From Saccharibacillus sp. CPCC 101409 (GTDB taxonomy: Bacteria > Bacillota > Bacilli > Paenibacillales > Paenibacillaceae): a stretch of 64,000 nucleotides of DNA. Within the stretch, counting starts at the first letter, position 1. Each line of letters begins with the position of its first letter. Positions 45,201-54,000 of this stretch are shown one piece after another. The position numbers and the translations under genes are program-made. The stretch is taken from NCBI RefSeq assembly GCF_030518235.1, contig NZ_JAULSA010000015.1, positions 31,341 to 95,340 of the forward strand. The letters are read 5' to 3'. The notes below the pieces were generated by a model. That model did not search any database, had not been told where the DNA came from, and saw only the letters and a list, made by a program, of their open reading frames with translations.

Positions 45201-47711
45201 GACAAGAACCCGACCGCGTATTTCCGCAAAACGTTCGAACTGTCCGACGTCGACGGTCTGCTGGAGCTTGAAGGCGGTCTGGTACGAGACGACGGGGCGG
45301 TTGTGTACGTCAACGGGAATGAGGTCTACCGCACCAATATGCCAAGCGGCAGGATCGGTTACAAAACGTATGCCAATGCGACCGTAGGCGACGAGCGCAG
45401 TCCGGTGAGCTTCTCCGTCGATCCGTCCGTGCTGGCCGAGGGCGTCAACACGATCGCGATCGAGATCCACCAGGTCAACGCCACGAGCTCGGATATCGCG
45501 CTCGATCTGTCGCTGAGCGCGCTGCGCCAGCTGGATCGTCCGGCCGCTCCGACGGCTCCGGTCGTCGACGATACCGCCAACACGTTCGGCTGGACCGCCG
45601 TGCCGGGCATCGCGGAAGCATCGGCTTACGAATTCACGACCGACGGCGGAGCTTCGTGGACGACCGCGGCGTCCAATCCGCAGATCGTCGGCCCGGCCGC
45701 TTACGCAGCCGGTAAGGTGCAGGTTCGCGCGAAAGCGAACGCGGAGCTGAACCGCGCTTACGGCGAAGCGCTGATCTCCGACAAAGCGTACACGTCGGAT
45801 ATCAGGTGGGACGTGTTCGATCTGGAAGCCGACGTCAAGCGCGGCGGCAATATGCAGGTCAGCGTCCAGGGAACGCTCAAAGGCGCGTACTCCGACTCGG
45901 CGGTCGCCGTGATCCAGCTGATGAACGGCGCTTCGCAGGCGTTCGTAAGCAGCGCCATCCCGGTCGAAACCGGCAGCTTCGACGTTTCGCAGACGTTCAA
46001 CGTGAACGCCGACAAATACCGCGTCAACATTTATCTGGTCGATGATTACAACGGCAATGTGTACGACTCGCTCTGGCTGGCCGACCCGATCGTATCGCAG
46101 CCGGAACCGCAGCCCGAGCCGGGCGGAGGCGAACAGCCGGGAACGCCGGGCGATCCGGGCAATCCAAGCGAGCCGGGCGAAGAACCGCTGCCCGAACCGC
46201 TTCCGGTGCCGGTCAAAGTGATCGATGTGCCGGAACCGGCGATCGAACCGGATTCGCCGGAAGCCAACCCGAACCGGATCGAGTTCGAAAGTTACGCTTC
46301 GCTGTCCGCGGCGGCGCACCCGATCAACGGCAATAAGCTCAAAACGGAAGCCGGCAGCTCCGGCACGGTCGTCGCCAATACGTTCGGCGGCGCATGGCTG
46401 ACTTACCGGGACGTGAACTTCGGCGCGGAAGGGGCGAACCGGATCGCGATCGAGTACGACGCGCCGTCGAACAAAGTTCCCGCGGATGCCGCGCTGGAAT
46501 TCCGTATCGGCTCCGAGACCGGACGCCTGGTCGGCACGCTCCCGCTCAAGGCGACGGGCAGCGGCTGGGGCAATTACGGCAAAGCGACGGCGCTGCTGTC
46601 GGAGACGATCACCGGCGTGCAGAACCTGACAGTCGTGCTGCGGGGAACCGCAACGAGTTCGCTGCCTTACATCGGCAACTTCGACCGCATGGATTGGAGC
46701 TACGAGAAGATCCGGGCGGATTACGCCGCCCTGGAGCTGGAGAGCTACGATCAAGGGTCGACGGATGTAAATCCGGCGAACGGCCAACCGCTCAAGACGG
46801 AAGCCGGCAACGGCGGCCGGCAGGTGGCGGGTACGTTTAACGGTGCCTGGCTGGCCTACAAAGCGATGAACTTCGGCAGCGCCGGAGCCGACACGTTTGC
46901 CGTGACTTACTCCGGCAATTCGACCAACACGGCCGCCGACTCCGCGGTGGAAGTCCGCCTCGGCTCGCCGCAGGGCGAACGGGTCGGCGTAGTCGCCGCG
47001 CCTCCGACCGCCGCGTCGTGGGGCACGTACAAGACCGCTTCGGCGGGCCTGACGCGCAAGCTGACCGGCGTGCAGGATATTTATCTGGTGCTGACCGGTA
47101 CGACGGACGGCACGTACAAGTACATCGGCAACTTCGACAAAGCGGCGTTTACGCTTGCCGGAACCGGCGGTTCCGATACGGCAGACCCGCAGCCGGGCGG
47201 CGAAGAGCCGGGCCCGGGAGGTTCCGATCCGGGAACTCCGCAGCCGAATTTCTCGGCGGTGAACGGCAAACTGGCGATTGAGTTCGAGAGATACACGAGC
47301 TTAACGGATGCCAAGCATTCCAACGGCAATCCGCTGGGCACGGAGAAGAACAACGGCGACAACATCGTTGTGAAGGATACGTTTCCCGGCGCGTGGCTGG
47401 CTTACGCCCGCGCGGACTTCGGCGCGGACGGCATGAACGTCGTCGAAGTCACGTACGACGCGCCTTCGCAGAAAGCGCCGGCCGACGCGGCGCTGGAATT
47501 GCGGCTCGGCTCGGCCGCGGGCGAGCTGATCGGCACGATCAAGCTGCCCAATACCGGCGGCGGCTGGGGCTCGTACAAGACCGTGTCCGCCGAGCTGTCC
47601 AAGCGGGTAAGCGGCGTACAGGATCTGTACGTCGTGATGCGCGGCGCGACTACCGGCACGCTGCCGTATATCGGCAACTTCGACCGCCTCGCGTTCTCGG
47701 CGGGACAGTAA
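42258..47711 (+). CDS. secreted GH92 alpha-mannosidase with CBM modules
   Basis: A 1817-residue exported enzyme. Signal peptide (1-30), F5/8C/CBM32-type domain (45-190), GH92 catalytic region (about 200-900: 'YVDPFINTLGDNGQTNPG', 'PFGLVSLGPD', 'WTTWDDFRKYALFSVL', 'GSYTQWGDGYWPSP', 'GVNETV', 'DDDAGAMSSWFVYSALGLFP'), a sandwich module (928-1090) and a second module (1095-1280) shared with the metallophosphoesterase, a Pro/Gly/Glu linker, then three CBM6-like domains (about 1340-1480, 1490-1635, 1662-1815). GH92 enzymes are calcium-dependent inverting exo-alpha-mannosidases; acid Glu ('NE') and base Asp ('DDAG') are conserved. ATG 42258 follows AGCGGAGG; 21 bases after the SLH gene. Substrate likely mannan or N-glycan. 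Confidence 0.93.
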   Translation: MRRTWSSIVLTAAMLIGLADPLTGGAEAAAAASDSSAVLAAAVPTRNVALNAAVQASGETKSSEAAKYAVDGRSDTKWADSSNAKIKWLKLDLGRVYTVNEWAIKNAGINEGNSPFWNTKNYRLQQSADGKTWSDVDVVQNNAQTIVDRYLPEPVTARYFRLYISQGAYDANVARVYELELYGVDAELDPAYPAGSLPAVDYVDPFINTLGDNGQTNPGPTAPFGLVSLGPDSDGGAFSGYYYQDKYLKGFSHLRFSGVGCSGAGGNILMMPETGDFTKDSGKYKQLYDKSSEQASAGYYAVNLNSGVGVELTASDNVGMHRYTFPESERDGSVLIDLSNSYAGMVDANLKVEGSNEISGMIQSQNVCGHGYYTIYYSIQFDRDFDSYQSWQGDSVGEVSSRSGSNSGAWLNFDTSSGRTVQAKVGLSAVSPEQAKIERDTDIKGWDFDGQRAKLKGEWSDVLGKVEIKDADETNKRVFYTQLYHSFLHPKNVTSSSGTFKAGRDENTIRQASELGENFEYYNGWTTWDDFRKYALFSVLEPQRYENMVKSLVDLYKTRGSYTQWGDGYWPSPTVRNEFNGAVILDAYAKGFRDFDVRAALKGMGTDADNFAISDTEISGKLEKAKSGYFPMKLAELTGDEAAYEKYKQTAAAYRDLWNANQVDEKGRKMGFFTPNGQTVEKSDVTAVDKYAYQGNLWTYRFSSTHDIRGMAELMGGKAEMAKQLQDFFARDEYLGVNETVLDTPYLFDYLGYPYLTQYYAREYTTEIVTQKYHNHGLYSYPLKSRIYRDDPEGYLQSMDDDAGAMSSWFVYSALGLFPGNPGDANFLIGSPIFSEVTLHLDNGKTFTIKADGSSSENRYIRSASLNGKNFDRAWIGYDDIMNGGALTFDMGSEPNTSWGARASSAPPTFDYGSEPGGTLVRAELMPMGSTWKYEDGGRDLGTAWTSVSYDDKSWKSGAAPLGYDNKKYAKTVLSFGGIESDKNPTAYFRKTFELSDVDGLLELEGGLVRDDGAVVYVNGNEVYRTNMPSGRIGYKTYANATVGDERSPVSFSVDPSVLAEGVNTIAIEIHQVNATSSDIALDLSLSALRQLDRPAAPTAPVVDDTANTFGWTAVPGIAEASAYEFTTDGGASWTTAASNPQIVGPAAYAAGKVQVRAKANAELNRAYGEALISDKAYTSDIRWDVFDLEADVKRGGNMQVSVQGTLKGAYSDSAVAVIQLMNGASQAFVSSAIPVETGSFDVSQTFNVNADKYRVNIYLVDDYNGNVYDSLWLADPIVSQPEPQPEPGGGEQPGTPGDPGNPSEPGEEPLPEPLPVPVKVIDVPEPAIEPDSPEANPNRIEFESYASLSAAAHPINGNKLKTEAGSSGTVVANTFGGAWLTYRDVNFGAEGANRIAIEYDAPSNKVPADAALEFRIGSETGRLVGTLPLKATGSGWGNYGKATALLSETITGVQNLTVVLRGTATSSLPYIGNFDRMDWSYEKIRADYAALELESYDQGSTDVNPANGQPLKTEAGNGGRQVAGTFNGAWLAYKAMNFGSAGADTFAVTYSGNSTNTAADSAVEVRLGSPQGERVGVVAAPPTAASWGTYKTASAGLTRKLTGVQDIYLVLTGTTDGTYKYIGNFDKAAFTLAGTGGSDTADPQPGGEEPGPGGSDPGTPQPNFSAVNGKLAIEFERYTSLTDAKHSNGNPLGTEKNNGDNIVVKDTFPGAWLAYARADFGADGMNVVEVTYDAPSQKAPADAALELRLGSAAGELIGTIKLPNTGGGWGSYKTVSAELSKRVSGVQDLYVVMRGATTGTLPYIGNFDRLAFSAGQ

Positions 47712-47770
47712 TATCCCGGCGAAGCCTGGGGATTCTTTCCCGGTTTTTCGCCCGGCCTTTTGTTTATGCC

Positions 47771-47813
47771 AAAGAACCTTCACCCCTGCGGACCGGGGAT
47801 AAAGGTTCTTTTT
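47771..47813 (+). terminator. terminator of the GH92 operon, shared-stem copy 3
   Basis: AAAGAACCTT (47771-47780) pairs with AAGGTTCTTT (47802-47811), an inner CCCC/GGGG adds to the stem, TTTTT follows. Confidence 0.85.
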
Positions 47814-47866
47814 GCGTTCAGGGAGCCCGTTTTTCGGGCTTCCGGTTTTTCGAAATCTAACGGAAG

Positions 47867-48047
47867 GGAGCGACGCTAATCGCGCTCTTTACGGCTTTTC
47901 GGCCGGCTAACGGAACACAGAAGCGTTAATTCGCCGATTTGCCGCTTTCTTGCCGCCATAAAAGCGCATTAGCGTCTCCTGGTTCCGTTAGGATTCGGAA
48001 AGGGCCGAATTCGGGCAAATAACGCTTCTCAGTTCCGTTAGAGCGGC
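47867..48047. repeat. intergenic inverted word block (CTAACGGAA...GCGTTAAT)
   Basis: Two direct units (CTAACGGAAGGGAGCGACGC from 47867; CTAACGGAACACAGAAGCGT from 47908) followed by two inverted (ATTAGCGTCTCCTGGTTCCG around 47970; AACGCTTCTCAGTTCCGTTA around 48023), about 50 bases apart. Same architecture as at 23.6 and 36.3 kb, unrelated word. Confidence 0.7.
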
Positions 48048-48141
48048 GCGAGGGGCGACTGGATTATCGGACTGTGTCCGTCCGACTCCTTACATCTGCC
48101 AGACCGGCTGCATCCATCCAACGCCCGTCTATCGCTTGCGC

Positions 48142-49383
48142 TTACACCCGTTCCGCCGGCTGAGCCTGCGCGGCTGCGGCCGGGCCGTCGTTAAGCTCGC
48201 GGTCTCTGCGGCCCGCAAGCAGAACCAGCAGGAAGCAGAGGAACAGCACGATCGCGGCCGATACGTACGGGTAGTTGATATTCACGTCGAACAGCGCGCC
48301 CGCGACGATTGGGCCGGCGATATTGCCGAGGCTGCTGTACGCGGAGTTCAGGCCGGCGGCGAAGCCCTGCTGATCGCCCGCGCGGCGGGAGATCTGCGTG
48401 CCGATCGCCGGGCGCAGAATATCGATCGCCAGGAACACGATAAACGTGACGGTCACGATCAGCCAGTACGGATGCACCAGCAGCGTCATCAAAACGAAGA
48501 CCGCGGCGACCGCCAGACAGATCGAGATCACCCGCTGCTCGCCGAAGCGGTTCAGCAGCCAGCCGAAGAACGTCGCCTGCACCACGGCGCCCGCGATCGA
48601 ACCGAACGTGATAATCACGGCGATATCGCGCGCGGTGAAGCCGAACTTGTGATCGACGAACAGTCCGAATACCGTTTCGTAATTCGCCAGACCGAACGCG
48701 CTGACAAATACGATGACCAGACTGAGAAAATACGGCGTCTTATACGACGTCGCCAGCTGCTTGAGCAGGCTGTCGCGTTTGCCGGCGGACGCCGCGGCGA
48801 TCTCCGCGCGGCGCTCAAGGCTGAGCGATTCCGGCAGCACGAGCAGCGTGACGACCCCGGAGATCAGGGCGGCGAAGCCGGCCGCGAAGAACGGCACGCG
48901 AATGCCGAATTCGGCCAGGAAACCGCCGATGCCCGGCCCGATAATAAAGCCGGTCGTGATCGCGGCATTGATAAAGCCCATGCCTTTGGCGCGTTCTTCG
49001 TCGGAGGTGATATCGGCGGTATACGCCATCACGGCCGGCATAATCAGCGCCGCGCCGATGCCGCCGAGAATCCGCGAGACGAACAGCAGCCACGGCGCGT
49101 TCGCGATGCCGAACAGGAACTCCGACACGGCGAAGATCGCCATGCCGACGATAATAACCTTTTTGCGGCCGAGACGGTCGGAGATGCGGCCGCCGATCGG
49201 CGAGCAGATCAACTGCGCCACGGAGAACGTAGCGGTCAGCAGACCGACGATGATGCCCCCGATATGCAGCGTATTCATGTAAGTCGGCATAATCGGCACC
49301 ACGAGGCCGATGCCGGTGAAGACCAGAAAAATATTAAACATGAGCAGCAGCAAAGCCGCCCGGTTGCGAAGCATCAAATCCAT
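48142..49383 (-). CDS. MFS multidrug efflux transporter (NorA/tetracycline-type)
   Basis: A 413-residue 12-span drug/H+ antiporter: 'LVFTGIGLVVPIMPTYM' (span 1), 'GGRISDRLGRKKVIIVG' (motif A) and 'ILGGIGAALIMPAVMAYTAD' (motif B region, 110-130), 'GFIIGPGIGGFLAEFG' (motif C). The start chosen is ATG 49383, 9 bases after GGAGG; an ATG at 49392 touches the ribosome site. It is 50 bases downstream of a TetR gene on the same strand, so they form an operon. The operator upstream suggests induction by the exported drug. Confidence 0.92.
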   Translation of the reverse strand: MDLMLRNRAALLLLMFNIFLVFTGIGLVVPIMPTYMNTLHIGGIIVGLLTATFSVAQLICSPIGGRISDRLGRKKVIIVGMAIFAVSEFLFGIANAPWLLFVSRILGGIGAALIMPAVMAYTADITSDEERAKGMGFINAAITTGFIIGPGIGGFLAEFGIRVPFFAAGFAALISGVVTLLVLPESLSLERRAEIAAASAGKRDSLLKQLATSYKTPYFLSLVIVFVSAFGLANYETVFGLFVDHKFGFTARDIAVIITFGSIAGAVVQATFFGWLLNRFGEQRVISICLAVAAVFVLMTLLVHPYWLIVTVTFIVFLAIDILRPAIGTQISRRAGDQQGFAAGLNSAYSSLGNIAGPIVAGALFDVNINYPYVSAAIVLFLCFLLVLLAGRRDRELNDGPAAAAQAQPAERV

Positions 49384-49433
49384 AATAAGCATCCTCCATG
49401 GTTATAAATAAGTGCCCGATGCGATCCCGTACG

Positions 49434-50033
49434 CTAATCTTCCGGCTCCTTCGCCAGCCCGTACAGCAGCACGTCCACGGCAAGCCGGTACGTACTCAGC
49501 GCGTCTTCCGCGCCGGGACGGCGCGATACGCGGCTCAGCCCGATGACCAGGCTTTCCAGCACCAGCGCCAGCCGGTCGGCGTCGCCGCGTTTGAACTCTC
49601 CGCTGTCGATACCCGCCTGGATCAGGTCGCGGTTGAAGCGCATATGTCCCGCCGTCATCTCGGCCAGCTTTTCCCGGACGTCGCTTTCGATCTCGCCGCC
49701 GAAGAATTCGTCCGCCGCCTGCGTCAGCGGATGGTTGAGGTCTTCGGTCACGAGCAGCTCGGCGAAGCCATACATTTTATCCGCCGCGGTTTGGAACAAG
49801 TGCTCTTTTTCCCGCCATTTGGCGTACCAGTCCAGGTCCCACTCGTCGAGCAGGTACATGAACAATCCTTCTTTGCTTTTGAAATGGTAGTAAATATTGC
49901 CTTTGCTGCTGCCCGTGGCGGCTGTGATATCCTCGATCGAGCTCGCTTTATAGCCTTTTTGCACGAACAGATTCCGCGCGGCGTCGGCGATGCGTTTGCG
50001 CGTTTGTTCGCTCTGGATTTGTTTTTTGTTCAA
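49434..50033 (-). CDS. TetR/AcrR-family repressor of the efflux pump
   Basis: A 199-residue TetR protein with helix-turn-helix at about residues 10-55 ('RIADAARNLFVQKGYKASSI', 'EDITAATGSSKGNIYYHFKS'). Start is TTG 50033 after AGGGTGA. The transporter gene starts 50 bases past its stop. The palindrome CTGAAC-N4-GTTCAG at 50081-50096 lies 48 bases upstream and is the obvious self-operator. BM3R1/BmrA-type regulators of this size and organisation sense the drugs that the partner exports. Confidence 0.92.
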   Translation of the reverse strand: MNKKQIQSEQTRKRIADAARNLFVQKGYKASSIEDITAATGSSKGNIYYHFKSKEGLFMYLLDEWDLDWYAKWREKEHLFQTAADKMYGFAELLVTEDLNHPLTQAADEFFGGEIESDVREKLAEMTAGHMRFNRDLIQAGIDSGEFKRGDADRLALVLESLVIGLSRVSRRPGAEDALSTYRLAVDVLLYGLAKEPED

Positions 50034-50080
50034 CTGGGGTCACCCTGGCTTTCTATATCGAAAAAAGGTTTTTACGAATC

Positions 50081-50096
50081 CTGAACGTTTGTTCAG
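50081..50096. promoter_or_regulatory. TetR operator upstream of the efflux operon
   Basis: Perfect 6-bp inverted arms CTGAAC and GTTCAG with a 4-base centre, in the gap between the divergent TetR gene and the spermidine-synthase-like gene. Confidence 0.7.
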
Positions 50097-50142
50097 TATA
50101 TTACCAGATTCCGAGCCGGACTTCAACCGCCGAAAGCGGATT

Positions 50143-50172
50143 TTGGGCAAAACGCAGCGGATCGCTTATAAT
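50143..50172 (+). promoter_or_regulatory. candidate promoter of the spermidine-synthase-like gene
   Basis: TTGGGC (50143-50148), 18-base spacer and TATAAT (50167-50172). The TATAAT includes an in-frame ATG at 50171, which argues against that ATG as the start codon. Confidence 0.55.
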
Positions 50173-50227
50173 GAAACAAATCGTCGCACAAACGACAAAG
50201 CGGCAGGCGGCAAAGGACGGGGAACGC

Positions 50228-50995
50228 ATGGACATACGGGCAAAGCGGCGCGAGCACGGCAGCGAGATCGCGGTGATCGACACGGACGTTTTATATGAAG
50301 AAAAAGGGCGGTTTCGCGTGCTGGAATTCGCCAACGGCGATGTGCAGGGCGCGCTCGACCTGGACGATCCGGACCGGATCGTGCTGGAATATCCGCGGGC
50401 GATCGCGCACCTGATGGAGCAGGGCGATCCGCCTTTCGAGCGGGCGTTTATGATCGGGCACGGAATCGGGACGATTGCGCGGCATTTTGCCGGCCGGGAT
50501 ATGCGCACGGCGGAGATCAGCGCCACGATTGCGGAGTGGAGCCGGGAATATTTCGGATACGACGGTCCGGCGGTGAAGGTCGGCGACGGCCGCGAGCTGC
50601 TGGCCGCGGAGCCGGACGGTTCGCTGGATTATATCGTGCTGGACGCGTTCACCGAGCGGGGGACGCCGTGGCATCTTTTTACGCGGGAGTTTTTCAAGCT
50701 GGCGGAGCGGAAGCTGAACGAACGGGGCGCTATCCTGCTCAACGTATTCGGTAAAGGACGTCGCGATTCGTTTACCGAAGCGGTATGGGCGGGGCTGTCC
50801 GAAACGTTCGCCCATACGCGCGGCTTTGCGCTGCCGGCGGACGGTCCGAACGACGCGACCAACCGGATTCTGGCCGGCGCGAAAGTTCCGATCGAAGCGA
50901 AACCGCGGCAGATGGCCGGCTTCCGTCCGTCGGACCCGGAGATCGGGACGGTGCTGGAGGACGGGATGTTCGGGTATGGAGGCGGGAATCGTTGA
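50228..50995 (+). CDS. spermidine-synthase-like SAM-dependent protein
   Basis: A 255-residue Rossmann-fold protein: 'FMIGHGIGTIARHFAGRD' (about 76-93, motif I), 'AEISATIAEWSREYFGYDG' (motif II), 'LDYIVLDAFTERGTPWHLFTREFFK' (split: LDYIVLDAF and TPWHLFTREFFK) and 'LNERGAILLNVFG'. These are the spermidine-synthase fold positions, yet the GGGDG loop and the diagnostic aspartates of true synthases are changed, so it is probably one of the many spermidine-synthase-like proteins without proven substrate. ATG 50228 follows AAAGGACGGGG; the upstream ATG at 50171 lies in the -10. A large hairpin follows. Confidence 0.8.
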   Translation: MDIRAKRREHGSEIAVIDTDVLYEEKGRFRVLEFANGDVQGALDLDDPDRIVLEYPRAIAHLMEQGDPPFERAFMIGHGIGTIARHFAGRDMRTAEISATIAEWSREYFGYDGPAVKVGDGRELLAAEPDGSLDYIVLDAFTERGTPWHLFTREFFKLAERKLNERGAILLNVFGKGRRDSFTEAVWAGLSETFAHTRGFALPADGPNDATNRILAGAKVPIEAKPRQMAGFRPSDPEIGTVLEDGMFGYGGGNR

Positions 50996-51002
50996 CGCAA
51001 AA

Positions 51003-51065
51003 ATGCACCCTCAAACGAGCATCGGCGTAACCGTCAGGTTCCGATGTTCATTGTAGAGGGTGCAT
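51003..51065. terminator. large hairpin between convergent genes
   Basis: Outer arms ATGCACCCTC (51003-51012) and GAGGGTGCAT (51056-51065) are perfect, inner arms GCATCGG and CCGATGT (51019-51047) add a second stem. It starts 8 bases after one stop and ends 12 before the other. Each strand has few T after it, so its terminator role is likely but unproven. Confidence 0.5.
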
Positions 51066-51076
51066 GTTAAGCAGGA

Positions 51077-54000
51077 TTAAATCAAGCCCGAGCGTTCCAG
51101 CAGCCGTTCGAGCATTTGAGCGACTTCGGCGCGCAGCACATGGGCTTTCGGCGCGAGGGTTCCGCCGCTTCGGCCCGTAATCAAGCCGGCCTGTACCGCT
51201 GCGGACAGATCCGTTTGCGCCCAGGCGGATACCGCCGAGAAGTCCCGGAACGATTCAAGCGACCGTCCGTCCGTTCCGCCCTGCAGTCCGGTCAGTTTCA
51301 TGGCGTTGACCAGCATAGCCGCTGCCTGTTCGCGGCTGACCGGGGCGTTCGGCGCAAATGTTCCGTCGCCCATGCCCTGCAGAATGCCGTAAGAGTAAGC
51401 AGTCTCCACGGCTTCGGCGTACCAGTCGGAATCGGATACGTCGGAGAACGATACTCCGCTTTCCTGCGCTTTCAATCCCAGAGCCCGGACGATGACCGCT
51501 GCAAGTTCGGCGCGGGTCATATCGCGGTTCGGTTCGAATTTGCCGTCCGTGCCTTCGATAACCAGACGGGAGCCCATATCGTTAACGGCTTTTTTTGCCC
51601 AGTGGCTGTTAACGTCCGCAAATTCGATCGGGTGCCATACGACGGCGTAGGTGCTGTTCGTGAGGCTGTTGATTACCGCGCTGTAGATGCCGTTCGATTG
51701 CGCGACGCGAGTAGGGACATGGCGAACACTGCCGTCCGGATCGATAACGACTCCGGTCGTGATCCGATTCGGGTCTACGCCTTCGGGCAGCACGATGCTT
51801 CTCTCTACATAAGAGTTGAAGCGGTCGACTTCGACGGTACGGCCATCGTAGACACCGGCAACGCGGAAGTCCATTGGAACTCCGACGATTTCCAGGCCGC
51901 CCGCCTTGGCGCTGGATGCGGCAAGCGCGCTTTCTTCGGATGCGGCGGCGGCAATCGATATTTGGATTTCAAGTTCGGCCAGGCCGATTGTCCGGCCCAT
52001 TTGACGCGACAGGTCGTCCACTTTGATCTGCGCGGCCGGAATCGTATACGAACCGGCAGGCGTTTCGATTTTCAAAATAGCTTGTTTGTTTTCCAGCGCT
52101 TTGACCATCTGTCCCGTAAGCACGCCTGTAAACGTATCGGCGGCCGAAGCGAAAGGAAGCGTGATGACCGCGCCGGATTTTTCGGCGTTCAGCCGCTCTG
52201 TCAGCTTGACGGGATCGACGGTCAAGGCGGCTGTAGTGCGGCCGGCCGATGTGGTTGTTTTCAACGTTCCGGCTGTTTCCGATCTGCCGTTTACCAGAAC
52301 CGATACGCCGGTCGCGGCCGTTCCCGGAACGGCCGGAAGCGTCGGAGCGGTTACTGCGCTTGAAGGAATCGGCGAAGCGGACGGGCTGCCCGGGATTGTT
52401 CCCGTGCCCGGAGAGCTGCCCGTACCCGGACTAGTACCGGTGCCCGGGTTTGGAGAAGTGCCGGTGCCCGGTTCCGGGTCGGTTCCCGGCACGCCTTCGC
52501 CCGGATTCGGGACTTCCGGCTGTTCGTACTGCCATTGATGAACCGGATAACCGGAGTTGATGTCGGCAATCATCGTCCAAATCTCTTCGAAGTCCCAACT
52601 GCCGATATCGGACGAAGTATCGTCCGTATAAGTCTTGGCATCGCGGAGCTGCGCCGAAGTGCGGCCTTCCGCAAAAGCCTGGACCGAAAGCGCCGATTCC
52701 GGAATCCCCTGCAATCCCGCGGTATCGGTATTCCAGAAACTGCTGCCGGTTTGAACCCGGGCGGTGGACGGGATGCTCGCTGCGCCGATAAAAGCGCCGA
52801 TGGTTCTCTCGACATAACGCTCTACAGCATTGGCGGCTTCGACCGTCGAGACGGTGTAGTTGTGTCCGAAGATAAAAGAGGACTGGTAGGAGGCCAAGCT
52901 GCCTATAAATCCGCCAATATGAAATACGTTCGCGAGCGGCCGCGCAGCTGCCGTTACTGTGCCTGTCGAGTAGCTTTCCGCTACTCCAAACTCGATCTCG
53001 GACGGCGTATCGGCCGACAGATCGCTAATCATGACAGCGCCGGCGAATCCGCCTGTATTGGAGAATCCTGTTACATTTGCGGCCGCATGGGAATACACGG
53101 CGATCGAATTCTCCAAATAGCCGATCAAACCGCCTATGGCGCTCTCGCCGCTTACTTCCGCACGACTCTCGCTTTCCACGATATAGGAATGCACCGCGTG
53201 ACCGATCAGGCCGCCTATACGACTGCTAGATCCCTCGGCGATTACGCTTCCTATTGCGGAACTTCGCCAAATGTAGACGCCGCTGCTTCTGCCCACGAGA
53301 CCGCCTATCCCCATACCCGATTGGCTGGCGGAAGAAATCTCCACGTTCGTTTTGGCCATATAGATTCCTATAGGCAGATCTCTGTCCGGGTTTTGTTTTC
53401 CTTGAACATAGCCGATCAACCCGCCGACACTGATGTTGCCTTTGATCTTGCCCTGAACCGAAACACCGGCGATTAACGAATCCCTTGCCGTTCCGGCGAG
53501 TCCGCCCACGAAAGACTTGCCTTCGACATCGACGCTGGTCAATTGTACGTTCTCAATTCTCGCATCCCGAATTACGCCGAACAGGCCGACATTTTTCGTT
53601 GCCTCCGACGCCGTCGTCAAACCGGAGAGTGTATATCCTTCTCCGTAAAGTTCTCCGGTAAACGGATGAGACTCGTCCCCGACCGGAATCCAGCCGCCCG
53701 GATAATCACTGAGATCGATATCGTTGACCAGCTTGTATTGGCCGTCGAGATTGGAAAAAATTCCAGCCAGTTCTTCGGCAGTGCCGATTAAGGTCAGGTC
53801 TCCGGAAACCGCTTCGCGCTCGATCATAATGCCGTATCCGTACCCGCTGTTGGAGCCGGGAACGCCGGTGTCGAAGCGGACGATCATGTCTTCTTTCGAG
53901 AGATCGAACGGAATGGCGTACTCGCGGACTTTGCCGGTCTGATTGACCAGATATTCATCCAGCGATTTTTCATCCGGTCCGCCAAGAGGTTCCACAGCCT

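Larger units (their letters stand above)
47712..48141. other. intergenic region between convergent genes
   Basis: Holds the shared-stem terminator and an inverted word block; nothing else is visible. Confidence 0.5.
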
